Assembly: GCA_030267565.1 (NCBI GenBank)
Contig: BRXU01000087.1
Location: forward strand, 1-64,000
Direction of reading: 5' to 3'
Source of the DNA: Pleodorina starrii
Taxonomy: Eukaryota > Chlorophyta > Chlorophyceae > Chlamydomonadales > Volvocaceae
Length of the DNA: 64,000 nt
Under the pieces are notes generated by a model, which was not told the DNA's origin, made no database searches, and worked only from the letters and a program-made list of their open reading frames with translations. Position numbers and translations under genes: made by a program. Positions 51,014-63,600 of this stretch are shown one piece after another; within the stretch, counting starts at the first letter, position 1; every line of letters begins with the position of its first letter.

Positions 51014-53132
51014 ATGGTAGCCGGCGGCCTTCAACCGCCCCCCGTTGAGGAGGAGGAAGAAGCCATCCGCGCGCAAGGCCAGGGCGTGATTTTCATCCTA
51101 GATGATGCACAGTTGGAAGTTGCGCAAGTCGGCAAGGTGCGGGCGGTGATGCTGCGTGGGAGCAGGGTTTGCGCTGGAGCTCGGCGGCTGGCGGGCTGAC
51201 GCCGATACGCCCGCCGGACACCCCGCAGACATATCAGCTCCTTAACTGCGACGACCACGCCACCTACCTCCGAAAGCACAAGAAGGATCCCGCGTTGTAT
51301 CGCCCGGATATCTGCCACCAGGTGAGAGCCATCCTACGCGCAGCGCCGGGCCACAGCAGCAGCTGGCATCCAATTCCCGTAACTGCTTTCTTTCATTTCC
51401 TGTACGGCGGCCATCCCCCTGGCCTCCGTCATCGCGCTTCCGGCAGCTCTCCGCTGTGTTTGGATGCGGATGCGATCGACAGCAGCAGGTCATCAGACCC
51501 GTGGGTCAGCCCTCGGCGGATACACCCCCCCGCCAACGCCTAAGCAGGCGCGCGCCCAGGACCCTCTTGGGGCCCCCCTCCCATTTCCGCTGAGCTGGTG
51601 CGAAACTGAGCTGTCCATTTGGCCGCCGACTGCCACTACTCCCCACAGGCCCTCTTAAACATCTTGGACAGCCCCCTCAACAAGGCGGGCAAAATCAAGG
51701 TAAGCCCCGGCCCCGGCGATGTCGGCCCGGCCCCGGCCCCAGCCCCGGCCCCGGCCCCGGCGATGTCGGCGCGGCTCGGCGCGTCCTCCCAAACTCCGCA
51801 GTCGAGACTAGCAGCGCGTATGCGGCGGCGCTGGCGGCCCCGGCAGGTGGGGGCATGCTGCCCCGGACTCTGAAGCCTCCAGTATGATTGCAAGGTGCCG
51901 TCGTGGTCGCCGTCGCCGTCGGAGGAGGAGGAGGACAAGGGCCGACCGGACGAGTCGGTCGCTCGCCAACCGACACACACCCCCATGCGCACACACATGT
52001 ATACACACACGCACGCGCGCTCTGCCCTGGCTTCGTCGCGCTCCCCTCGCCTGGGTTTCCACTTTTCCTTGTGCCCTCGCTCGCGACTCGCCTTAAGAAG
52101 GCCCTTACCTTCACAGGGAGCCGACCTCATCGCAGCCTCGGTAACACGCGCTTTGCGCGTTACCTTCCCTCGCCTGGAGAGCGTGCCCTCTCTGCTCTCT
52201 CAGACCAGAGGTTCCGCGGTCGAGCTCCCCTGGGTCCCAACACGCCCGCGCCCCCGATTGGCCCCCTTACCTCCCCTGCTTCCTGCTCAATCAACTCCCC
52301 TGCTTTGGACTGACACATACATACACAGATCCTCTTGAACCCTCTTTCGGTGTGTACGACAGGCAAGCGTCGCTCTGACCCTGCACCCCATCTCCCCATC
52401 TCCCCCAGGCCGTGTACGTCCGCACGCACAAGAACGTGTTGTTCTCCATCAACCCGAAGACGCGCATCCCCCGCACCATCAAGCGCTTCTCGGGGCTCAT
52501 GGTGCAGCTGCTGCAAAAGCTCAGCATCCGCGCCACCAACGGACCCGACAAGCTGATGAAGGTACGCCGCCACACCCCGGGCCCGGGAGGGCTTCTGCCT
52601 CATGATACGTCTGTGCATCAAACAGCGCACCCTTGAATACACACACGCGCACACACCCAAACGCTTGCACACACATACACATACGCCCTCTCACACGCAC
52701 ACGCACGCAAAGCATACGCCCATGTACCACGCCCACGCCCCACGCCTAACGCCGCCTCAGTCCCTCCGCTGCGGTATCTTCTTTTTTTACCCCACGCCCA
52801 CGCCCACGCCCCCCACGCCCACCTCCCTGAAACGCCCGCGCCGCGCCTCTCCACAGGTGGTCAAGGGCCCCGTGACCAAGTACCTGCCGCTTGCCTGCAA
52901 GCGCGTGGGCTTCTCCTTCGCCGCGACCAAGCGCGTGGCCATCCACGAATACGTGGCGGGAATAGACACCGACTCGGGCCCCGTGGTGTTTGTGGTGGGG
53001 GCCTTCGCGCACGGCCGCATCGAGGCGCCTTGGGTGGACGAGGAGCTCAACGTGTCCGAGTACCCGCTGTCCGCCGCCTACTGCATCAGCCGCATCACAA
53101 ACGCCTTTGAGATGAAGTGGAAGATCGTCTGA
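51014..53132 (+). CDS. EMG1: 18S rRNA (pseudouridine N1)-methyltransferase EMG1/NEP1
   Basis: A SPOUT-fold methyltransferase of the nucleolus. It N1-methylates the hypermodified pseudouridine of 18S rRNA using S-adenosylmethionine and is needed for 40S subunit assembly. Five exons, all phase 0: 51014-51136, 51229-51321, 51649-51699, 52409-52561 and 52857-53132, for 231 residues (yeast and human proteins are about 245-250). Family blocks in order: [112 protein letters not shown] (cofactor-binding knot) and [14 protein letters not shown]. The N-terminus is shorter than in animals and carries an acidic run. Exon 3 is only 51 bases. Start ATG at 51014 is the only Met before the conserved core. 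Confidence 0.97.
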
Positions 53133-53400
53133 GGCCTCGCGAGATACATGAAAAGTCGGGTTTTGCGGGTGTGCTGTGCTGTGCTGTGATGGTGGGGGCG
53201 GGGGTGGAGGTAGGATGGGAGGGGTAAGGGCGCGGCGCGAGGCGCGTGGCGTGGCGTCCGGACGGGACGGGGTCGCGGGTGGAGGGGGATGGAGTTAGGG
53301 GGGAACTTGGGTTGGGAAGAGTTTTCGCCCCCTCCCCCCGGGCTCCGGCCTATACGTGGATACCTTCCACCCCGTTGGGAGAGGTCCTGCAGGGGCCAAC

Positions 53401-53500
53401 ATGTAGGGGCCAACAAGGATGGGCCAGTCCTCAGTCATGAGGTCAGTCAGTCATGAGGTCATGTAGGGGCCAACAAGGATGGGCCAGTCCTCAGTCATGA
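53401..53500. repeat. 60-base tandem duplication
   Basis: Forty bases (ATGTAGGGGCCAACAAGGAT...) are repeated exactly at 53401-53440 and 53461-53500, with a period of 60. Shorter TCAGTCATGAGG echoes lie between them. It lies in the 3' UTR of EMG1. Confidence 0.95.
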
Positions 53501-53583
53501 CTCATGAGGAGAGGCCGTGGGAGCCGCCGCCAGGCCAAGGTCAACGTCTCAACGACACGGAAAGGCAGCTGACTTGTGGTCAT

Positions 53584-53588
53584 TGTAA
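53584..53588 (+). terminator. TGTAA poly(A) signal, candidate for EMG1
   Basis: First TGTAA that I found downstream of the EMG1 stop, about 450 bases away and past the 60-base duplication. Confidence 0.55.
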
Positions 53589-55563
53589 GGGACTTGCCGG
53601 CTTCCTACAGGCAGGGGTTGGGGGCCGGGATGTGCTCATGGTGGATGAGGAAGGGCGCAGGGGAGGGAGAAGGGCGTGTTAGGCGGCTGTGCAGGCGCAG
53701 GGGCGGGCGGCGGACGGGCGAGAGGGCGGGCGACGCGGAGCAGCCCCCATCGGCAGCACGCCAAGGTGGTAGGAAAGAAGAGACACCGCAGCGAAGGGAC
53801 GGAGACGGCGTTTGGCTCGCGCGCCACGGTGGCGCCGCCGCGGTGGGCCGCACGGGTGTCGTGCCTGGAAGGCTGCGCTGCGCTTTCCATTTGGGGAGGT
53901 AGCTGCTGTACGCTACGTTACCGGTGCTCGGACCGACTGTGCGTTTTGGTACGGCACTCGACAGCCGTGCGGCCGTGGCCTGAGCCGTCCGGCCTCTGGC
54001 GGAAGCTCCAGCGAGCGTGCGGCGGCGAGGGGGCTACCGTACCGGTGTCTCAATCGTGCGGAGCTGTGGACGTGTGGATTCTCAATGCACGGCTCGGATG
54101 AGGCGTACCGGCACTGCTGGCGGGCGCTGGTGGCGCGCGTGCGCCCTCAAGGACGCTCCCGGTGTTCCGAGGGGGTGCGCAAGTGAAGCCATGTTGTCGC
54201 CCTGCGCGTACCCGCTTATGTGCACCTGGGCCGCTGGCTGTTACCCTTCGAGTGATCCTTCGGATGTTCGGAAGGTCTGAAGGCCTCTGCAACAGATGGT
54301 CGTCAAGTAACAGCTACAATTACTTCTGCTCTCTTACTGGTGCCAATCATTAAGTGGAGCGTTTTCCAGGACGTCTGGAATCTGTGAAGGAAACGAGGGC
54401 TGGAGCATCGGTCAGCGCGCCCCGTCCAGTGCTCAAGAGAGGCAGGAGGCCACGGAACCAAACGGCCGGGACTTCGTTACTGAGGGTTGCAGACCTTGTT
54501 GCGGGTCGTTGCGACGGCTAGGACGATTGCCGCTGCGGGGGGCCCACCCTGTGTTTTGTACCTCCATTGACGCCACCACCCAAATGTCCGGTCACAGGAG
54601 TACAGTACACCTTGAAAAGCAGCACAGCGAGTGCTGCACGAGGAGAGGGCAGTAGTATTACGCCCCACACGAAGGAGCAGGTCGGTCAAGACTGCTGTGC
54701 TACGTGACATGACAGCTGCTCGACACACCTCCCTGGCAGGCCTCCAGCGTTCGCCCCGAGCGGCGGCCGCTGCACAGCGGGATCTGGACGGCTGCCACCG
54801 CCCCCAGGCTCCATGCGAGCCCTGACAGGCGATCGGGTGCGATGCGAAGCAGGCTTGGTCCTGCACGCACGGCCACAGCCCCAAGCCGGATGCCCCAAGT
54901 GCCGAGTCGGAGCACGAACCGATGGTCGCCCACTTCGCGCCCCAATGGCGCTCGGCGGTCAGGCTCAGTTGCAGGTCTAGCGCCGCAAGGCACTACGTTT
55001 TACGTCTTCGGTCACGGCTTGCAGTCCACGTGCTTGTCCCTTGCTCGCTTGCTCCGGTGTCTGTCCGCGCCAGCAGCGAGCCCTCCGCACATGCCCGGTG
55101 GATCGTGGTCCAGCACACGCCCACACCGCTAACTAGCGGTTCGCGGCACAAACGGCCGAGGCGCGGTCCGCGCCGCACAGCCCATGTCACACACACACAC
55201 ACATACGCACACACACCCCGAGAAGGGAAAACCGCGCCGAGAACAGAAAACCCTCATCGCCCCAAAAAAGCGCATTCCCGAGCTGTACATGCCGCAACGT
55301 ACCCGTATGTGAAGATACTAAAGAGACAGCACCTCCTGGGAACACACAAACAGCGCACACCGCGGTACGCGTACACCAGGACGGACTGACGATCGACCCC
55401 TGGATTATGCTTCAGGCGCACTCAAAATGTTTCTCCGGCGACGGCAAAACCACAGGAAAAGGCCCCCTCCCTCCCTCCCCTGCAATCTCGTCTGATGGAA
55501 GAAACCCAGCTGATAAGCAACATGCATGGGCTCGCGCCTGTCTGCACAAGCGCGTCCCTTCCC

Positions 55564-55568
55564 TTACA
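55564..55568 (-). terminator. TGTAA poly(A) signal, candidate for the HU-like gene
   Basis: TGTAA on the minus strand, 165 bases after the TAG at 55733-55735. Confidence 0.6.
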
Positions 55569-55732
55569 GACGCATCTCCGAGCGTATCGAGGATGAGACG
55601 TATGCCCCGAATGCGACATCTTGGTACAAAATCGCCAGAAGCCCCAGCACGCGCGGGAGAGGACAGCGCCCGCCACATCCGTGGCGCGCAGCTGGGTGAG
55701 CCAAGCCACCTGCGGAGCGCGCGTGGCGCCGC

Positions 55733-56677
55733 CTACCTCCTGCCCTTCGGCGGCGGAGGCGCGGCCTTCCTGGCCGCGGGCGGGGGCGGCGCGGGCGCCG
55801 CCGGGCGGGGTGCCGCCGGCTTCGGGGCCGCCGCTGCCGGCTTCAACGCCACGGGCTTGGGCGCCTCAGCCTTCGGCTTCGCTGGGGCAGCCTTGCCGTT
55901 AACCATTTCCTTAAAGCCTGCCGACGGCCGGAAGGCCGGAGCCTGCGGGATGCCGGCGACATGCGCGCGATCGGTTCAGGAAGACTAGTACAGCACCAAA
56001 GCAGCTTTAGAGGCACCCCCTTCAGGAAGGGATCCCCTTCATTGCAGGACACCCTTCTTAAGGACCCCCATGCATCCGTGCAATCCGCCCCGACCCCACA
56101 GTCAAAATCCAACTTAACAAGACACAGTGGTAAAAGCGCTCTTACCGCCGAGGCGGGGATCTCAATCGTCTCCCCCGTCCTAGGGTTACGACCAGTCCTC
56201 CCCGCACGGTTGCGCGTCTCAAAGGTTCCAAAGCCGAGCACTGTCACCTGCAAATAGTCGTCGGGCCGGACGGCAACGTCGGTTTGCATGGGGTCGCACC
56301 GCATACATCCTGTCTTTAATGTTGATGCCTCGGGCCGAGACACCCGCACCCCATGTAATCAGGCCCAGGCCGCGTGCTTATGTAATCTAAAATCTCCATG
56401 CACATAATGCTTATAAAGGCAACAGATTGAGCAACTAAGACCAACTCACCTTCTGACCGCTTGAAACAGCCTCCTGCACGGCGCCGAAAACGGCATCAAA
56501 TGCCTGGGTGGCCTGAGCCTTTGTAAGAGAGGCCTCCTTCGCAATCTTCTCCACCAGAACGGCCTTGCCCACGACGGGGGTCTTCTCGGCCCGAACACAC
56601 ACGGCGAGCCGTCGGGTCACAGGCACATGAAAGCCCTGAGGGCGAGCAACAGTCATGCGGCTAGTGGCAAGAGCCAT
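55733..56677 (-). CDS. HLP: Plastid HU-like DNA-binding protein (nucleoid histone-like protein)
   Basis: A bacterial-type HU protein that bends and compacts plastid DNA in nucleoids. Three exons on the minus strand: 56677-56450, 56247-56146 and 55942-55733, all phase 0, for 179 residues. Residues 1-30 form a basic, acid-free transit-peptide-like leader ([20 protein letters not shown]), which fits chloroplast import. The HU core follows: [20 protein letters not shown] (helices), then [17 protein letters not shown]. Exon 2 holds the DNA-binding arm, [20 protein letters not shown], and [14 protein letters not shown] with the HU/IHF signature (G-x-F...R...G.NP.TG) and the proline that wedges into the minor groove. 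Exon 3 completes the fold ([14 protein letters not shown]), then adds an Ala/Lys/Pro-rich tail of about 55 residues ending KGRR that bacterial HU lacks; it resembles the basic tails of eukaryotic linker histones. Related to the HLP protein known from Chlamydomonas plastids. Confidence 0.93.
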
Positions 56678-57622
56678 GACTTCGAGCCTCGAGGGGGTCG
56701 GCGGGCGGCAAGTATATTAATGCGCAGGTGGCTGGGTCAGCCGGACTAATTTCCGAACACTCCTAAATATTGCTAATACTGCTACAATCTTGTATCTGCA
56801 AAAGCCGCGTCTTGTGTGCATCTCTCTTTCGCCTTTCCTTTGTTGTACGGCCATTCCGTGACGGTGCGCGATCCGAGGATATGTCACGCGGTCCACTCAA
56901 GAGCACACAGCTCACGCGCATCGCCGTGCATACACGCGCTGACACCCCATACAACCACGGCCAGGCTCGGGCGCATACCGGTAGGGCCGGTGCTGCTGCG
57001 GTGCAGTGTGAAGGGGTGTGCTGCGCCTTGCTGCGTCAGCTGCGTCACTCGGGTGCCCACGCACGGCGTCGGAGCCAAACAGCTTCAACGGCACCGCAGG
57101 TGCCATCAGTGCAGAGGAATTCTCCTGCATGTCAACAGGCCATGATAGCCAGCCCCTCGTGTAAGCAGCTCAAACTGTAGGGTCAATCGCAGTGGCACCG
57201 TAGTTTACTGAATGCCCTCATTGGATGGTACCACCACGCGACATCCAAGGTTCCGAGCAACGGGAAGACCTGAGCCCTGAGCCCTTCAGCTCCCAGGAGG
57301 GCTGCCCAGGAGGGCCAGATTACCGTGTCGTCACGACTGTGACGTGTCCCGCGAAGCTGCAACACGATGGCGTCTCCGTGCTTGGAGCGGAAAGAAGCGA
57401 GGACTGGCCGGGAATCGTGGCCCAGCACCTTCCATGAGACCACTCTCCGTCCCCGGGCACCCACTGAGCCACCCACTGAGCCACCCACTGAACGGGCTAA
57501 GTAGTCAGTCAGTGGGTCCGTCCGTAGTTTGCAGCAGTATGGGGAGCCTACGTAGAGGCCATGTCCCCCGTGGCTGCTGACGCCTGACGGTCTGTACCTG
57601 TGAGGCTCGCAGGTTCCTGGGC
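56678..57622. other. Promoter of the HU-like gene and spacer to the satellite
   Basis: Upstream region of the minus-strand HU-like gene. No credible gene is present. At its distal end it has a 13-base tandem (CCACCCACTGAG, three copies, about 57463-57492) next to a 9-base inverted repeat (ACCCACTGA / TCAGTGGGT), just before the satellite begins. Confidence 0.5.
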
Positions 57623-60600
57623 GGGCTCCTGGGCTCCCGGTCTCCCGGTCTCCCGGTCTCCCGGTCTCCCGGTCTCCCGGTCTCCCGGTCTCCCGGTCTC
57701 CCGGTCTCCCGGTCTCCCGGTCTCCCGGTCTCCCGGTCTCCCGGTCTCCCGGTCTCCCGGTCTCCCGGTCTCCCGGTCTCCCGGTCTCCCGGTCTCCCGG
57801 TCTCCCGGTCTCCCGGTCTCCCGGTCTCCCGGTCTCCCGGTCTCCCGGTCTCCCGGTCTCCCGGTCTCCCGGTCTCCCGGTCTCCCGGTCTCCCGGTCTC
57901 CCGGTCTCCCGGTCTCCCGGTCTCCCGGTCTCCCGGTCTCCCGGTCTCCCGGTCTCCCGGTCTCCCGGTCTCCCGGTCTCCCGGTCTCCCGGTCTCCCGG
58001 TCTCCCGGTCTCCCGGTCTCCCGGTCTCCCGGTCTCCCGGTCTCCCGGTCTCCCGGTCTCCCGGTCTCCCGGTCTCCCGGTCTCCCGGTCTCCCGGTCTC
58101 CCGGTCTCCCGGTCTCCCGGTCTCCCGGTCTCCCGGTCTCCCGGTCTCCCGGTCTCCCGGTCTCCCGGTCTCCCGGTCTCCCGGTCTCCCGGTCTCCCGG
58201 TCTCCCGGGCTCCCGGGCTCCCGGGCTCCCGGGCTCCCGGGCTCCCGGGCTCCCGGGCTCCCGGGCTCCCGGGCTCCCGGGCTCCCGGGCTCCCGGGCTC
58301 CCGGGCTCCCGGGCTCCCGGGCTCCCGGGCTCCCGGGCTCCCGGGCTCCCGGGCTCCCGGGCTCCCGGGCTCCCGGGCTCCCGGGCTCCCGGGCTCCCGG
58401 GCTCCCGGGCTCCCGGGCTCCCGGGCTCCCGGGCTCCCGGGCTCCCGGGCTCCCGGTCTCCCGGTCTCCCGGTCTCCCGGTCTCCCGGTCTCCCGGTCTC
58501 CCGGTCTCCCGGTCTCCCGGTCTCCCGGTCTCCCGGTCTCCCGGTCTCCCGGTCTCCCGGTCTCCCGGTCTCCCGGTCTCCCGGTTCCCGGTCTCCCGGT
58601 CTCCCGGTCTCCCGGTCTCCCGGTCTCCCGGTCTCCCGGTCTCCCGGTCTCCCGGTCTCCCGGTCTCCCGGTCTCCCGGTCTCCCGGTCTCCCGGTCTCC
58701 CGGTCTCCCGGTCTCCCGGTCTCCCGGTCTCCCGGTCTCCCGGTCTCCCGGTCTCCCGGTCTCCCGGTCTCCCGGTCTCCCGGTCTCCCGGTCTCCCGGT
58801 CTCCCGGTCTCCCGGTCTCCCGGTCTCCCGGTCTCCCGGTCTCCCGGTCTCCCGGTCTCCCGGTCTCCCGGGCTCCCGGGCTCCCGGGCTCCCGGGCTCC
58901 CGGGCTCCCGGGCTCCCGGGCTCCCGGTCTCCCGGTCTCCCGGTCTCCCGGGCTCCCGGGCTCCCGGGCTCCCGGGCTCCTGGACCATTGGACTCGCGGG
59001 CTCCCGGGCTCCCGGGCTCCCGGGCTCCCGGGCTCCCGGGCTCTCGGGCTCCCGGGCTCCCGGTCTCCCGGGCTCCCGGTCTCCCGGTCTCCCGGTCTCC
59101 CGGTCTCCCGGTCTCCCGGTCTCCCGGTCTCCCGGTCTCCCGGTCTCCCGGTCTCCCGGTCTCCCGGTCTCCCGGTCTCCCGGTCTCCCGGTCTCCCGGT
59201 CTCCCGGTCTCCCGGTCTCCCGGTCTCCCGGTCTCCCGGTCTCCCGGTCTCCCGGTCTCCCGGTCTCCCGGTCTCCCGGTCTCCCGGTCTCCCGGTCTCC
59301 CGGTCTCCCGGTCTCCCGGTCTCCCGGTCTCCCGGTCTCCCGGTCTCCCGGTCTCCCGGTCTCCCGGTCTCCCGGTCTCCCGGTCTCCCGGTCTCCCGGT
59401 CTCCCGGTCTCCCGGTCTCCCGGTCTCCCGGTCTCCCGGTCTCCCGGTCTCCCGGTCTCCCGGTCTCCCGGTCTCCCGGTCTCCCGGTCTCCCGGTCTCC
59501 CGGTCTCCCGGTCTCCCGGTCTCCCGGTCTCCCGGTCTCCCGGTCTCCCGGTCTCCCGGTCTCCCGGTCTCCCGGTCTCCCGGTCTCCCGGTCTCCCGGG
59601 CTCCCGGGCTCCCGGGCTCCCGGGCTCCCGGGCTCCCGGGCTCCCGGGCTCCCGGGCTCCCGGGCTCCCGGGCTCCCGGGCTCCCGGGCTCCCGGGCTCC
59701 CGGGCTCCCGGGCTCCCGGGCTCCCGGGCTCCCGGGCTCCCGGGCTCCCGGGCTCCCGGGCTCCCGGGCTCCCGGGCTCCCGGGCTCCCGGGCTCCCGGG
59801 CTCCCGGGCTCCCGGGCTCCCGGGCTCCCGGGCTCCCGGGCTCCCGGGCTCCCGGGCTCCCGGGCTCCCGGGCTCCCGGGCTCCCGGGCTCCCGGTCTCC
59901 CGGTCTCCCGGTCTCCCGGTCTCCCGGTCTCCCGGTCTCCCGGTCTCCCGGTCTCCCGGTCTCCCGGTCTCCCGGTCTCCCGGTCTCCCGGTCTCCCGGT
60001 CTCCCGGTCTCCCGGTCTCCCGGTCTCCCGGTCTCCCGGTTCCCGGTCTCCCGGTCTCCCGGTCTCCCGGTCTCCCGGTCTCCCGGTCTCCCGGTCTCCC
60101 GGTCTCCCGGTCTCCCGGTCTCCCGGTCTCCCGGTCTCCCGGTCTCCCGGTCTCCCGGTCTCCCGGTCTCCCGGTCTCCCGGTCTCCCGGTCTCCCGGTC
60201 TCCCGGTCTCCCGGTCTCCCGGTCTCCCGGTCTCCCGGTCTCCCGGTCTCCCGGTCTCCCGGTCTCCCGGTCTCCCGGTCTCCCGGGCTCCCGGGCTCCC
60301 GGGCTCCCGGGCTCCCGGGCTCCCGGGCTCCCGGGCTCCCGGTCTCCCGGGCTCCCGGTCTCCCGGGCTCCCGGGCTCCCGGGCTCCCGGGCTCCTGGAC
60401 CATTGGACTCGCGGGCTCCCGGGCTCCCGGGCTCCCGGGCTCCCGGGCTCCCGGGCTCTCGGGCTCCCGGGCTCCCGGTCTCCCGGTCTCCCGGTCTCCC
60501 GGTCTCCCGGTCTCCCGGTCTCCCGGTCTCCCGGTCTCCCGGTCTCCCGGTCTCCCGGTCTCCCGGTCTCCCGGTCTCCCGGTCTCCCGGTCTCCCGGTC

Positions 60601-63600
60601 TCCCGGTCTCCCGGTCTCCCGGTCTCCCGGTCTCCCGGTCTCCCGGTCTCCCGGTCTCCCGGTCTCCCGGTCTCCCGGTCTCCCGGTCTCCCGGTCTCCC
60701 GGTCTCCCGGTCTCCCGGTCTCCCGGTCTCCCGGTCTCCCGGTCTCCCGGTCTCCCGGTCTCCCGGTCTCCCGGTCTCCCGGGCTCCCGGTCTCCCGGTC
60801 TCCCGGGCTCCCGGGCTCCCGGTCTCCCGGTCTCCCGGTCTCCCGGTCTCCCGGTCTCCCGGTCTCCCGGTCTCCCGGTCTCCCGGTCTCCCGGTCTCCC
60901 GGTCTCCCGGTCTCCCGGTCTCCCGGTCTCCCGGTCTCCCGGTCTCCCGGTCTCCCGGTCTCCCGGTCTCCCGGTCTCCCGGTCTCCCGGTCTCCCGGTC
61001 TCCCGGTCTCCCGGTCTCCCGGTCTCCCGGTCTCCCGGTCTCCCGGTCTCCCGGTCTCCCGGTCTCCCGGTCTCCCGGTCTCCCGGTCTCCCGGGCTCCC
61101 GGGCTCCCGGGCTCCTGGACCATTGGACTCGCGGGCTCCCGGGCTCCCGGGCTCCCGGGCTCCCGGTCTCCCGGTCTCCCGGGCTCCCGGTCTCCCGGTC
61201 TCCCGGTCTCCCGGTCTCCCGGTCTCCCGGTCTCCCGGTCTCCCGGTCTCCCGGTCTCCCGGTCTCCCGGTCTCCCGGTCTCCCGGTCTCCCGGTCTCCC
61301 GGTCTCCCGGTCTCCCGGTCTCCCGGTCTCCCGGTCTCCCGGTCTCCCGGTCTCCCGGTCTCCCGGTCTCCCGGTCTCCCGGTCTCCCGGTCTCCCGGTC
61401 TCCCGGTCTCCCGGTCTCCCGGTCTCCCGGTCTCCCGGTCTCCCGGTCTCCCGGTCTCCCGGTCTCCCGGTCTCCCGGTCTCCCGGTCTCCCGGTCTCCC
61501 GGTCTCCCGGTCTCCCGGTCTCCCGGTCTCCCGGTCTCCCGGTCTCCCGGTCTCCCGGTCTCCCGGTCTCCCGGTCTCCCGGTCTCCCGGTCTCCCGGTC
61601 TCCCGGTCTCCCGGTCTCCCGGTCTCCCGGTCTCCCGGTCTCCCGGTCTCCCGGTCTCCCGGTCTCCCGGTCTCCCGGTCTCCCGGTCTCCCGGTCTCCC
61701 GGTCTCCCGGTCTCCCGGTCTCCCGGTCTCCCGGTCTCCCGGTCTCCCGGTCTCCCGGTCTCCCGGTCTCCCGGTCTCCCGGTCTCCCGGTCTCCCGGTC
61801 TCCCGGTCTCCCGGTCTCCCGGTCTCCCGGTCTCCCGGTCTCCCGGTCTCCCGGTCTCCCGGTCTCCCGGTCTCCCGGTCTCCCGGTCTCCCGGTCTCCC
61901 GGTCTCCCGGTCTCCCGGTCTCCCGGTCTCCCGGTCTCCCGGTCTCCCGGTCTCCCGGTCTCCCGGTCTCCCGGTCTCCCGGTCTCACCGTCTCCCGGTC
62001 TCCCGGTCTCCCGGTCTCCCGGTCTCCCGGTCTCCCGGTCTCCCGGTCTCCCGGTCTCCCGGTCTCCCGGTCTCCCGGTCTCCCGGTCTCCCGGTCTCCC
62101 GGTCTCCCGGTCTCCCGGTCTCCCGGTCTCCCGGTCTCCCGGTCTCCCGGTCTCCCGGGCTCCCGGGCTCCCGGGCTCCCGGGCTCCCGGTCTCCCGGTC
62201 TCCCGGTCTCCCGGTCTCCCGGTCTCCCGGTCTCCCGGGCTCCCGGTCTCCCGGTCTCCCGGGCTCCCGGTCTCCCGGGATCCTGGACCATTGGACTCGC
62301 GGGCTCCCGGGCTCCCGGGCTCCCGGGCTCCCGGGCTCCCGGGCTCCCGGGCTCCCGGGCTCCCGGTCTCCCGGGCTCCCGGGCTCCCGGGCTCCCGGGC
62401 TCCCGGGCTCCCGGGCTCCCGGGCTCCCGGGCTCCCGGGCTCCCGGGCTCCCGGGCTCCCGGGCTCCCGGGCTCCCGGGCTCCCGGGCTCCCGGGCTCCC
62501 GGGCTCCCGGGCTCCCGGGCTCCCGGTCTCCCGGGCTCCCGGGCTCCCGGTCTCCCGGTCTCCCGGTCTCCCGGTCTCCCGGTCTCCCGGGCTCCCGGTC
62601 TCCCGGTCTCCCGGGCTCCCGGTCTCCCGGTCTCCCGGTCTCCCGGTCTCCCGGGCTCCCGGGCTCCCGGTCTCCCGGGCTCCCGGGCTCCCGGTCTCCC
62701 GGTCTCCCGGTCTCCCGGTCTCCCGGTCTCCCGGTCTCCCGGTCTCCCGGTCTCCCGGTCTCCCGGTCTCCCGGTCTCCCGGTCTCCCGGTCTCCCGGTC
62801 TCCCGGTCTCCCGGTCTCCCGGTCTCCCGGTCTCCCGGTCTCCCGGTCTCCCGGTCTCCCGGTCTCCCGGTCTCCCGGTCTCCCGGTCTCCCGGTCTCCC
62901 GGTCTCCCGGTCTCCCGGTCTCCCGGTCTCCCGGTCTCCCGGTCTCCCAGTCTCCCGGTCTCCCAGTCTCCCGGTCTCCCGGTCTCCCGGTCTCCCGGTC
63001 TCCCGGTCTCCCGGTCTCCCGGTCTCCCGGTCTCCCGGTCTCCCGGTCTCCCGGTCTCCCGGTCTCCCGGTCTCCCGGTCTCCCGGTCTCCCGGTCTCCC
63101 GGTCTCCCGGTCTCCCGGTCTCCCGGTCTCCCGGTCTCCCGGTCTCCCGGTCTCCCGGTCTCCCGGTCTCCCGGTCTCCCGGTCTCCCGGTCTCCCGGTC
63201 TCCCGGTCTCCCGGTCTCCCGGTCTCCCGGTCTCCCGGTCTCCCGGTCTCCCGGTCTCCCGGTCTCCCGGTCTCCCGGTCTCCCGGTCTCCCGGTCTCCC
63301 GGTCTCCCGGTCTCCCGGTCTCCCGGTCTCCCGGTCTCCCGGTCTCCCGGTCTCCCGGTCTCCCGGTCTCCCGGTCTCCCGGTCTCCCGGTCTCCCGGTC
63401 TCCCGGTCTCCCGGTCTCCCGGTCTCCCGGTCTCCCGGTCTCCCGGTCTCCCGGTCTCCCGGTCTCCCGGTCTCCCGGTCTCCCGGTCTCCCGGTCTCCC
63501 GGTCTCCCGGTCTCCCGGTCTCCCGGTCTCCCGGTCTCCCGGTCTCCCGGTCTCCCGGTCTCCCGGTCTCCCGGTCTCCCGGTCTCCCGGTCTCCCGGTC

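Larger units (their letters stand above)
53133..55732. other. Noncoding region between EMG1 and a convergent gene
   Basis: 3' UTR of EMG1 (TGTAA at 53584), about 2 kb of spacer, then the 3' UTR of the HU-like gene. It holds a 60-base tandem duplication at 53401-53500, one TATACGTGGATA motif (53351), one copy of the dispersed GCTGCGGT motif (53777) and a CA tract near 55186. No ORF here has a supportable product. Confidence 0.55.
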
